Shown: in pieces, positions 55,192-64,000 of the stretch
Position numbering within the stretch: the first letter of the stretch is position 1
Layout: every line of letters starts with the position of its first letter
Origin: Flaccisagitta enflata
Taxonomy: Eukaryota; Chaetognatha; Sagittoidea; Aphragmophora
Direction of reading: 5' to 3'
Assembly: GCA_965153355.1 (NCBI GenBank)
Contig: OZ231126.1
Location: 67,952,001-68,016,000 of the forward strand
Length of the DNA: 64,000 nt
Position numbers and translations under genes: made by a program
The notes under the pieces: model-generated
What the model was told of the DNA's origin: nothing
The model's input: only the letters and a program-made list of their open reading frames with translations
The model's database searches: none

Positions 55192-58100
55192 GAGCGAGGG
55201 AGAAGATAATCTGCACTAAAAATTCTTGATTGATAGCGAGGGCATTCCTATTCCGGATTGTAAACGTGTGGACTACAATTCAATAATCCCACTAATCCTT
55301 ATACAACTCGTCCTTCAGGGAGGCTAAAGCAGTGACTGTTATCAGTCGCAATGATCAATCGAATGACTATCAAAATGTAAAGACGAAGGTGACAGGCACC
55401 CAAACAGAAATTTCATAGAAAATCACCAATGTAGGCCTAACAGGGTGTGCAAAAAATTTGGTATTTACATATTATCACAAAAACCATACTTCCAGGTAGC
55501 TCAGTAATATGAAATATGAAATATAATCTCACAATCAGTCCTACTAATTACTAACAGTCGAGCTTCACTAGAGCGCAAGCGCGAATAAGGCATCCCTCGC
55601 ATCAAGGCATGAGTCTTAATTTTTTTTCTTAATTCCTTTGTTGATAAGCCCCGCATATAAGGCACCCGCCTATTAGGCAAATTTCACTATAGCGCATGAA
55701 AAATGTAATTTTTGGTGAATATTTTGCTTGCTTTGAAGGCATCTGACAATCAAAGTGTATTAAGGATGAGGAGATGGATAAGCTAAGTGTGGAAGATAGG
55801 GTAAAAGACGGAGAGGAAATACCGATGAGAGTGATAATGATGATGAAGAGGAAAACCAATGACGATGAAGAGGTATACCGATGATGTAAAGGAGCATCGA
55901 AGATTACGATGAAGAGCAAGTGAAGAGAAAGGAGGGAGATGATGAAGAAGAAGAGTAGTGAAAGTCGATTAGCCGATGAATCCATGCCAAAAAGAGATCG
56001 ATGATGACATGTTAGTGTCTGAATGACATTTTCAGGGGTGTATAAAGTTAAGTATTCCCCCCCTGGTGGGGGAGGGGGGAAATAAAATCAAAGGGTTTGG
56101 AGATGGGGAAGAAAATCAAAAGTTTGAAAAAAAAAAAATATTTTGAAGATCTAACACTTTTAGTAGTACCAAAAGGCAAAATACAATTACTACAAAACAA
56201 TTCAACACTATATAAATCTAAAATATACGGTTTTATAGCTTTAAGGGGAAGAAAATCAAAGATTTTGTAATGTGAGGCGATGCGTCGCGGGGAAGCAAAT
56301 CAAAGGCAGTGGGGGAATAAAATCAAAAGCCACTCAACTATATACACCCCTGGACATTTTCAACTACTGAATGTCATTAGAGTAAAAGGTCTAAGAATGG
56401 TCAATTCCATACAAGTGTCAAAATCAGTCTGGTCTTATTCATGGTAAGTTCGGTGGCGAGCTAGTAAAGGAAGATCCAAATATTTTTTGTTGTAACTTTA
56501 AAGTATCCATCTATGTCTATTTGATTGTGTATCAAACCAAAAGATAGAATAAGTAAAGCATATTTGAGCCTTATGTATTCAGTATGGTGCCGTAGACATG
56601 CTTGGCTATAAGGAACCCCGCCTTGAAGGCATGAAATTAGGGCCGGCAGTAGTTAACTTTAACTAGTTAGTTAACTAGTTAATTTTCTGAAAACGGTAGT
56701 AGTTAACTAGACCAAATTAACTAGTTAAAATAGCTAAAACAAAAAAAGTAAGTGTTGGATTGTTAGTTCCTTTGAAACACTCTAAGCTGTTGAAAAACGA
56801 TTTTTAAGCCTGCTTTTTGTTCCAAATAGTGCTTGCAATTACATTTATGTGTCTGTACTCTGCAACACTGAAGCTGAAAATGGTTGTGATACAAAAGTCA
56901 CAACCTGATAGTGTTTTATGCACCAATATGTGGAATCATCTTAGGATTATGGCAAGTGATCCAGAATGGGTCAGGAACCCAGGACGCTTTGAACTAGGTC
57001 ATTAGACCCAAGTCGACTATTGTTTTCTATTCTGCCTCTTTGGTAATTCCAATCATCCTCCTCAGTCCATATTGTCTTTTTTGGCCTTTCAATAAAACCC
57101 ATTTCTTCTGCAGACTATCAATGCTCAAGTAAATATGTTTAGCTTTTTTTATCTCATGTAATATTCTACCTCATTGCATATGGATTTATCAATTGCACTA
57201 AATTGAATGTTTATAAGTCTGTATTTGTCAGTCTATCGGTCTATCGGTCTGTCAGCCTGTCTGCCACTCAATCATTCCACATTTTAGTTTTGTTTCAGTT
57301 TTCTGTGAATTACTCATACAACAACTTAGTTTATTGAAGCAAAGGACATCAGATATGGAATCATCTACAAGCAAGTATTCATGATTTTTGAACAATTTGG
57401 CTAGTTCATTGATCACTTACCCTGTCAAAATAAAAAACAAAATGGTTGTTCAACAACCTCTGCGTCTTTTGCTGGGGTAAAAAGAGTCTACAATGCAGCA
57501 GGACTGTGTTTCTAAAGTGATAGTTTCTCTCTCTAACAGGAATGTTGATAATCTTTGCTTTCTATGAAATCACTTGTCTTGAAAAATCTATTCTTTTGCT
57601 CCTCATTTAGTAATAATGGACTTGATGTTTGACCTGCTTTGATTTAGGGTTGATATAATCTTGAAACAATCATTGTTTGCCATTTGAACTAATTTTATGG
57701 TTATTCTGCATTATGCCATCATGATAGATTTCAAAAACATTACAAGACTCAACTGAAAGATATATGGCTTAGCAAAGATTTCACGCTTGAAAACGATGGA
57801 AGCTGGATTTAACTACTTTAGTAGTTAACTAGGCAAAAAAGTAGTTAGTTAACTATTAACTAGTTAATTTGAAATCCTTAACTACTGCCGGTCCTACATG
57901 AAATCAACCGGTCCCTTGAGATGCCTTCTAGTGAAGCTTAACTGTATGTACATTCCAACCTACCCTTTGTGTAATCGACGAGGTCACCGAGCCCGGATGA
58001 GGCGCCTCCTTGGTTGTTGTCGCCGTCGAAAGAGCCGCCGGTGGAAGACTTGTTCATGTGGAGGTAGTCAAAGGATGCGCTCTTCGTCATTCGAAGCAAA

Positions 58101-61100
58101 AAGTTGGAAAAACTGATACAGACGAGCATCATTTTGTAGACCGTACGCAGCAAATCAGAGTTGGTCAACAAGCAATCTTTGAAGCAATTGTCCAGAAACT
58201 TGTTGTGCTGTTCCAACACTTCGTCGATGTTGGTCACTTTCTGTGTTTGGTTGGACAAAAGGGGAAATACGGAGACGGGGAATATGGGAAAAGGGGGAAC
58301 ATGAGGATGGGGTTGAAAAAGGGATAAGGATAAAAACTTGGTCACTGAGCTGACACAGTTGTAGACCCCAACGGAAATTAGTATTTACACTTTGTTGGGG
58401 CCAACCATTGATATAGCTTTTTTTTACTTGATATTCTTGTACAGTCCTTTTTGAATAAATTACATAAGATTACCGTATTTCCTCTAATTAGCGCCCAGGG
58501 CGCTTACAAAATTAAGAAATGACATTGCCTGTTTTACCTTCTAATTAGCGCCCCATGTACTATGTCAGAGAATGAATAAAATACTGAAAATTACAATAAA
58601 ACGGAAGATTTTGAGTAGGAAGTGATCAAAATGTCTGATTTCATCAGATTTCATCACAAAAATCCACTCAGGAAGTTAAAAAAACAAATAACACAGTAGA
58701 AAAATGTTTATTTGACAATTTTAAATGAATAGAAAAGTGGATTTATAATAACGATTTTTTTTTCAAAAAGAGGGGGGGCGCTAATTAGAGGAGGGGCGCT
58801 AATTAGAGGAAATACGGTACATTACAATAGTCAACTGCCCTGAGCCCCAGACACGGTAATGTGTCCCTAAAAAAATCGGTAATTATGCAAGAAAGTAACC
58901 TGCATTTGTTGTTGAAACAGATGCCACTCTGGTTCCAACACTTCGAACATCATGTAGTACTCCAAATTCGTGATGAAATGGATCATCCGTTGGCGCAATA
59001 AGCAAGCTTGAACGTACCTGCAATTTGCAAAAAAGGGTGGAATGAACAAACTAGGTTGCGAAATTTCATATTTAGTTTCGTAGTTAAAATAATACAAATA
59101 TTACGAATAGAACAATCCGTCAAGACTTAAATCCACTGTGAAACTATCAAGCATGAAGTCCCCCTCGAAAAAAAACTCACCAGGGCGAGGCTCCGGCGGC
59201 GACGCCCAACATTTTGGAGCCTTTACAGGAAGTCCAAATGGCGGACAACTGACGTTCGACGTATTTGGAGTAAAACAAATGTCGAAACAGCATTTGATAT
59301 CGGGTCAACACGACCTTGTTGAGGACGAGACTGAGGGGCCATTGGACGGTGTAATCGAAGGAAAAGGCTTCGAGTCCCGACAAATTCATATCGACGGGTT
59401 CCAAGTCGACGTCCTTTTCCTTGACGCTTTCGGTGATGCGAAGCACTTTGAACAATTGGGTGATGAGGTCGTAAGGAAACAAAAGAACGCGGAGGTCCTC
59501 GTTAAAAGGGTCGTTTTTGGCAGTGGAAGTGCGAAGGGCGAGCTCCATGAGATTCTCCAGCCGAGACGGCGCGATGTCTTCGATATTCTTCCGCATCTCG
59601 TCCTCGGCCATGTCCATGAATTGAACGATAAAATCCCCGCGATCCAACAAGAAATAATGCTTGAGAGATTTCAGTCTCGACAACAGGGCCTTTTCCGACA
59701 TGAGTAAATCGAGCAAGAGTTTGGAAGCGTAATCGTAGGCTTTTTCGATTTGTTCCGTCAATTGACGCGAGTGCAAAGAATAAACCAGTTCGGCGGCGTG
59801 GGGACAAACCACGTCCCGTCCGCAATTGCGAATCACGTTGAGATATTTCCCCGTGCGTAACGTCTTTTCCGCCACCGTCTCGAGGAACTTGGGACATTGG
59901 TCGTGGCAGTACGTGTAGCGCTTCTTCCAGTAATAATCGCTGAAATCGTCGTCCAATTTCCGTTTTTCCACCTCCTCGTCCTCCTCGACGAGAAACTCGC
60001 CGTAAGGATCGGCGATGACGCCTTTAAAGATCCACTTTTGCAGCATCTCGAAATAAGGCACGCAGGCGTTTTGGGTCAAATACAAACAGAGTTCCTCGGC
60101 CTTGGCGTCGCCTATCATCGACGTCGTCTTTTCGTGCAAGATGGACAAAACGGGTCCGCCGCGACAATCGCCTTTGTCGATACTCCGGCAAATCGACGCC
60201 AGCAGCTCGAAAGTCCGCATCGTCGGCTGAAGATAAAACCACATCTTTTGCAGCGTGAGTTGGCCGCCGTTGAGTTGAGTCTCCAACTGCGCCACCAACG
60301 TGAAATAATCGCGGACGAGATTCTTCATGGCGGCGGCGAGGGCGTGGTTGACGGTGCCGTAGGCGAACGTGGATTTTTCCTGGATAAAATGGACGATGGT
60401 GGCGAAGTTGCTGCAGACGGGTAACAGGCGCCGAGTGAGGTCTTTTAATGACGCGTTAATGCCGGATGAGATGGAGAAGCCCTGGACGACCAACGGGTCG
60501 TGAGCCGTCGTCTTCCGCTTCGAGGTTATGTAAAGACCTTCGACGCCTTCCATCAAGCTCAACAAGTCCTCAATCACCGCCACTTCCTGCTCGTGCGGCG
60601 ACATTTTATCGATCGGATCCACATCGTTCTCACCACCGCCGCCGCCGCCGACAGCGTCGCCGCTGCCGGGTTTGAAGTTGAGCGACAAATGAGGTCGAGT
60701 CGACATCCAAGACGGAATTTCCGGAATGTTGGCGTTGAGTTTGCGTGGATTTCGTTCCTTCAGCACGCGGCGTAGCACGTCCGAAGTGGCGTACATGTGA
60801 GTCTTTCCCGTGGCTGTCAAAAGCTTTTCCCGCATGCGATCGATCTCGTCCGGCGCGTAGGAAGTGGCCACGTTGCCCGAGGAGGAATTGGGAAGTAGCG
60901 TCTGCTGCGTGGGGACGGGTTGTAGCGTGTATCCACCAGCAACCGATCGGTCTTTGGCGTTCTTTTCTAGGGCTTGACGCAGGGAGTCGTCCGAGACGAT
61001 CGACGCGATGACCGACACTGAACCATGAACAAGAAAATTCCTCAAAATGGAGATTTTCTTTTTGAATAGTTTTCCTTCTTGAAACTACAAGCTATCCCTG

Positions 61101-62243
61101 TCTCCACGACTAAATACCTAATTCATTTGTGATTTTCCATTTAAAGAAGTGGCCAGCAAGTGTTCCACAATAAGCTTATTTCTACTACTTCGCTTGTTTA
61201 AGCGCGAGCTCCAGGCGTCACCGATTGTTGTCGATGAGGGCTGGAGGCCGCGCTTGGTCAAGCGATTTATTTTCAGAAAAATTGTGATTAAAGTGATCAG
61301 AGTGGCGATTCACTGACTGGCGATCAGACCGGAACACTCAAAGACCGAACAATCATCAATTGTGAAAACAAAACTGGGTGTGACGGAAAAGATTTTGTAC
61401 TGATCGATAAACATTTCCAAGATGGTGGCAACGGTAGCAAATTGTGTGAATGATGACCAACCGAAAAGGAGAAAATCGACCTTGACTCAATCGGAGGAGC
61501 TCGCTGAATTCAAAACTCAAATGGCGAACTTCATGGAAGAAGTCCGCTCGAAAATGGCCCCCACCGTGCGACCACCGAGTCACCAAACGGGGAGGAACTG
61601 AACTCATTACGAGACAGAACAGTAGGATTGGCGAAATATGACAACAGGAGTGATAGAACGATACAGAACTAATAGGAGTGGTGAACTGTTAACCGTGTGC
61701 GGTGGGATTTTTCTTAGAATTTTCTTAGATTTTTCATGCACTATAGTATCTCCAGATCTACAGACGAATCGGCTTTGTTCACTGGAATATTTGAATTTGA
61801 ATAAACGACTTACTGAGGGGATCGAGGGATTTGTAGTTGCGCGAATGACATTCATCGTATTTGTCGAGGAACCGTTGAGGCGTCTGAGTAAACTCCGCGA
61901 TGGATTTTTTGTTGGAATGAGAGCTAACCTGTATTTCACGACAAGGATGAAACATGATCATCATTTGCATAATCGGTCAAAATGAGACAGCGATTCCCTC
62001 GAAATAAATTTGACTACAAAAAAGGAGAAAAAGTGTTTTTTGGTCGAGAGAAGGGGGAAAAGAGAGACACACAATTGCACTGCCCATCACCTGAGTTGAA
62101 ACGAACGGAGTTCTGTCCTTGTTGAGTTCCTCGACAAATGCCTCTTTCGTGTAGCCACCTGCATCACCTCCTCCTCCAGAGGCGTTGCCGAGGAGTCGCA
62201 ACAGCTCGTCGACGTCGCGATGCACGCGGAATTCGTCCGCCAT
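53142..62243 (-). CDS. TUBGCP2: Gamma-tubulin complex component 2, 6 exons
   Basis: Exons: 62243-62091, 61928-61814, 61017-59181, 59017-58900, 58240-57964, 53665-53142; all GT-AG, total 1007 aa. The N terminus MADEFRVHRDVDELL with NKDRTPFVSTQVSSHS matches GCP2. Exon 3 (1837 bp) carries the grip1 region (EEKSTFAYGTVNHALAAA-like segment, LQKMWFYLQPTMRTFELLAS, CGRDVVCPHA, ALLSRLKSLKHYFLLDRGDF) and the start of grip2 (LSGLEAFSFDYTVQWPLSL, LTRYQMLFRHLFY). Exons 4-6 complete grip2 up to RLDFNGYY. GCP2 pairs with GCP3 to form the small gamma-tubulin complex that nucleates microtubules at centrosomes. The C-terminal 110 residues are disordered, with a His-rich stretch, and longer than the human tail. 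Confidence 0.96.
53899..54334. mobile_element. Mariner-type MITE with TA duplication in TUBGCP2 intron 5
   Basis: 436 bp, TIR CACGCTGTATTTTGTCTAAG on the left and TAAAAAATACGGCGTG on the right, flanked by TA (53897-53898, 54335-54336). 'aataagaac' motifs recur near both ends. Confidence 0.75.
54750..55200. repeat. Microsatellite cluster (GA)n, (GT)n, (GAGT)n, (GAAA)n
   Basis: Pure GA at 54750-54808, GA then GT at 54925-55047, GAGT at 55062-55092 and GAAA at 55110-55190. Confidence 0.92.
56033..56352. mobile_element. hAT-type MITE, second intact copy
   Basis: 320 bp, same family as 6931-7255, with perfect 8-bp duplications GACATTTT at 56025-56032 and 56353-56360. Confidence 0.9.
56638..57896. 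mobile_element. Non-autonomous hAT element, 1.26 kb
   Basis: TIRs TAGGGCCGGCAGTAGTTAAC and (right end, reversed) TAGGACCGGCAGTAGTTAAG. Perfect 8-bp duplications CATGAAAT lie at 56630-56637 and 57897-57904. Subterminal 'agttaactag' palindromes cluster at both ends. No transposase frame. Confidence 0.85.
58473..58817. mobile_element. MITE with CCGTATTTCCTCTAATTAGC ends, TA duplication
   Basis: 345 bp between TA dinucleotides (58471-58472, 58818-58819) in TUBGCP2 intron 4. The right end carries the end motif twice in a row, as the left end of 21111-33086 does. Confidence 0.85.
61422..61601 (+). other. Small frame of unknown status in TUBGCP2 intron 2
   Basis: 59 codons from an ATG: a basic PKRRK cluster, then a helical acidic stretch (QSEELAEFKTQMANFMEEVR). 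Its composition is protein-like and it runs antisense to the host gene. It may be a fragment of a retroelement ORF1/gag-like protein. No homologue recognised. Confidence 0.3.
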
Positions 62244-63128
62244 TTCTCTTCTCCTCTTTGAAGAAAAGACTTCCCAATGCTCAGAGAGGGAGAGACTGGA
62301 GACCAAAAAGAAGTCTCGATGAGGAGAATCCGCGGCAGGATCAAAAAAAAAAGCGAGCTTCCAGCGACGAAGAGAGGAGCGCGCGCGTATGTAAATTAAG
62401 TTGCTATATTTGACGAGGGAGAATTGTAAAACTATAAATCTCAATCAACTCATCACAACGACCACTGAGGAAGCGGATGTCGAGGGAGAGAGAGAGAGAA
62501 AATGGGCGAGGAGGAAAGTTGCACAAAATGTCCGCCTAACACAAGCTGGAAAAGAAAGATTGTAAAGATTGTTGGGAAGGGAATAAAGTTGTTACACGAT
62601 GACAAGAACCGATATAACATTCATTTCGAGTGCCAAGTAAAACATATCGGAAAACTAACACAGCCCAGCTTCCCCTAATTTCAGCGAAATCCAAAATTTA
62701 TAATTTCATATCCAGAATATATTCTCGAGACGATAGATTATAAAAGAGAGCAATCATTTTCATGGCAATGAACGATTTCACCAATTCGGGGTGTACCGCG
62801 CCAACTTTGACAAAAGAAAACGACACAACTTTGTTTTTAGAAATGGTAAATCAAATTTGGAAACAGTTTTTTTTTAAAATGAATATTTTCTGAAATGCAT
62901 TCTAGAGAGAGGAAAAAAAGATAGAAGGTTGAAACCAATCAGAACAAGATAAAATCGTTTTTACAGAGCTTTACAACAATTTTTTAAGATTTCATATAAC
63001 ATTTTCCATTGCAGAATTACATGGTTTCCTGTGGTCACTTTTCGCGGGGTACACCCTGCAGCGTTGACTAGAATACACTGGCAATCACATAAGAATTAGA
63101 GTTTTTTCTCTCGTCAGACGGCCGACGT
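62244..63128. other. Upstream region of TUBGCP2
   Basis: Probable promoter and 5' UTR of TUBGCP2 and the 3' flank of the next gene. A stretch of C/T-rich sequence sits just before the ATG. No gene seen at 62500-63128. Confidence 0.4.
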
Positions 63129-63356
63129 CTAAGAAGCGACGTCAGTCAAGGGTGCATCGATGAGCGTCGGTTTTGCGTCGACACTCAATGACGCGAGACC
63201 GCCGTCCTTTTTGGCGGGGATGACGAATATCTGAGACGGAATGAGTTTGTGGACGATTTCGGCGATGGCCAAATTCGGATATCGAGTCATTGAAACGTTC
63301 AATCGGGGCAATGTCACATTTCCAGCCACCAAAGGGAACAAGTTATACAGCAGATC
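63129..63356 (-). CDS. Last exon of a TRAPPC11-like (gryzun domain) protein, partial
   Basis: 75 codons plus stop, entered in phase 0 after the acceptor ...TGTCCAG at 63357. The protein reads DLLYNLFPLVAGNVTLPRLN, then RYPNLAIAEIVHKLIPSQIF, ending in a short acidic tail. The 'yPLvaG...LPrl...' strand pattern followed by a '..L.....lP..ifv.P' helix-strand is what I recall of the C-terminal gryzun-like domain of TRAPPC11, a TRAPP III subunit in ER-Golgi and autophagy traffic. The match is from memory, so the family call is tentative. That it is a real terminal exon is more secure (clean acceptor, conserved-looking peptide, same strand as its neighbours). Upstream exons lie beyond the window. 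Confidence 0.45.
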   Translation of the reverse strand, partial: DLLYNLFPLVAGNVTLPRLNVSMTRYPNLAIAEIVHKLIPSQIFVIPAKKDGGLASLSVDAKPTLIDAPLTDVAS

Positions 63357-63599
63357 CTGGACATGAGAAGAAGAGAGATATAATTCAATGGAGAATAAAA
63401 TTGGAAAATAACTTAATAAATCTCTGGGACCAACGTTACAAGAGTCCCAGTTCAGCAATTAAATTAAATTAGATTAGATTAGGCAGTAGATCTCCTAGGT
63501 CAGCCAAGGCCAACATGGCGGAGTCGTTGTTGACGTCATTGATGGGACGATGTTCAATCAATTTGATTCCGTCTCGATAGTTTCCTCTCTTGCACTGTC

Positions 63600-63999
63600 A
63601 TCATCCGCTATCATGGGTTGATTGTTTCTCCATTTGTCATACGCATTCTTAAATGCGTTTATAGAGGGGCAGTTTTTTAACGTTTTCTGACAACTCGTTC
63701 CATTTTTTTTGGCGCCCTGATGGAGAAGAAGTTACGGCGTGTTTCCAGCCGCGCTCGCTCGATCACCAGCACTGACTCATTTCACTGCTTTGTGTCTTTC
63801 ATTTTTTTGTCATCCTTGTCGGTCTGGCATCAACTGGGACTTCCTGGAATCAATTCTCTTTCGACACTTGGTTGAAGCCCTTCAGTACTTTGAAAGTCTG
63901 TATCACATCTCCCCTAAAACGCCTATCTCTAAGTGTTGTAAGCCCCGCGTCATTGAGTTTTTCTTCGTACGTTTCCCCTTTGACGTCGGAGAGCATTCT
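63600..63999 (-). pseudogene. Decayed LINE retrotransposon, reverse-transcriptase C-terminal part
   Basis: Minus-strand translation gives YEEKLNDAGLTTLRDRRFRG, then DVIQTFKVLKGFNQVSKEN, a stop, and after a shift at an A-run near 63710 RRNFFSIRAPKK and WNELSENVKKLP. 'LttLrdRR.RGD.iq.fK.l.g' and 'FFs.R....WN.Lp..v' are the conserved post-RT motifs of Jockey/CR1/RTE-type LINE proteins. The in-frame stop and frameshift show it is dead. It lies upstream of the TRAPPC11-like exon, probably in its intron. Confidence 0.75.
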
Positions 64000-64000
64000 T

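Larger units (their letters stand above)
55555..57944. mobile_element. Tigger/pogo-like TIR element carrying two hAT insertions
   Basis: Left end CAGTCGAGCTTCACTAGA, right end TCTAGTGAAGCTTAACTG. Inner motifs 'aaggcatgag' and 'ccttgaaggcatgaaat' are shared. TA follows on the right; the left flank is TAA, so the duplication is imperfect. Without insertions it would be about 0.8 kb. No transposase frame. Confidence 0.6.

Noticed and set aside
55629-55985. 118-aa hydrophobic minus-strand frame
   Set aside because: Arises from GATGAAGAGG-type repeats in the Tigger-like element; composition is Leu/Ser/Ile only.
59138-60775. Several plus-strand frames up to 189 aa
   Set aside because: Antisense shadows of the large GCP2 exon 3.

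Overview
This is nuclear DNA of a non-vertebrate metazoan. Genes carry canonical GT-AG introns and encode animal proteins: HID1, gamma-tubulin complex component 2, an LDLRAD3-type receptor, a C1orf43 homologue and a CD225/dispanin. Between exons the DNA is A/T-rich and packed with microsatellites, foldback MITEs, Helentron-like elements with (GACC/GACG)n cores, and one young LTR retrotransposon. Nothing in the window fixes the phylum. No prokaryotic features (operons, Shine-Dalgarno sites, CRISPR) are present.

All eight recognisable genes lie on the minus strand. From low to high coordinates: a Gln/His/Pro-rich protein cut by the window edge (1-1099); an intronless TPR-ankyrin-MYND protein (4845-6626); a C1orf43 homologue in 4 exons (8340-12854), whose first exon is interrupted by a MITE; a two-exon CD225/dispanin protein (13011-14754); HID1 in 14 exons (15564-35131, 898 aa); an LDLRAD3-type receptor in about 7 exons (36437-50930); TUBGCP2/GCP2 in 6 exons (53142-62243, 1007 aa); and a last exon resembling the TRAPPC11 gryzun domain (63129-63356). 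A decayed LINE reverse-transcriptase 3' end lies at 63600-63999. I derived the exon chains by hand from splice sites, reading phase and family alignment; every reported multi-exon chain adds up to a whole number of codons.

Two introns are transposon nests. HID1 intron 4 (about 12.4 kb) holds a TIR DNA element (21111-33086). Inside that lies an 8.1-kb non-autonomous LTR retrotransposon with two 1756-bp LTRs that differ at about 7 positions and a GTACC target duplication. LDLRAD3 intron 6 (about 9.9 kb) holds a Tc1-like TIR element (38448-44108) inserted into the 3' end of a Helentron-like element and itself filled with further elements.

The most interesting pattern is a superfamily of at least five subfamilies sharing one architecture: a 5' subterminal 10-14-nt block, a core of tandem or tetranucleotide repeats, and a 3' hairpin whose last arm is the reverse complement of the 5' block, followed by A's. 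The blocks differ between subfamilies but stay complementary within each one. This matches Helentron-associated elements (HINE/'pearl'-like) and suggests paired recognition of both ends.

The genes do not form one pathway. HID1, a TRAPPC11-like protein and LDLRAD3 all relate to Golgi/endosomal trafficking, but co-location is probably coincidence.
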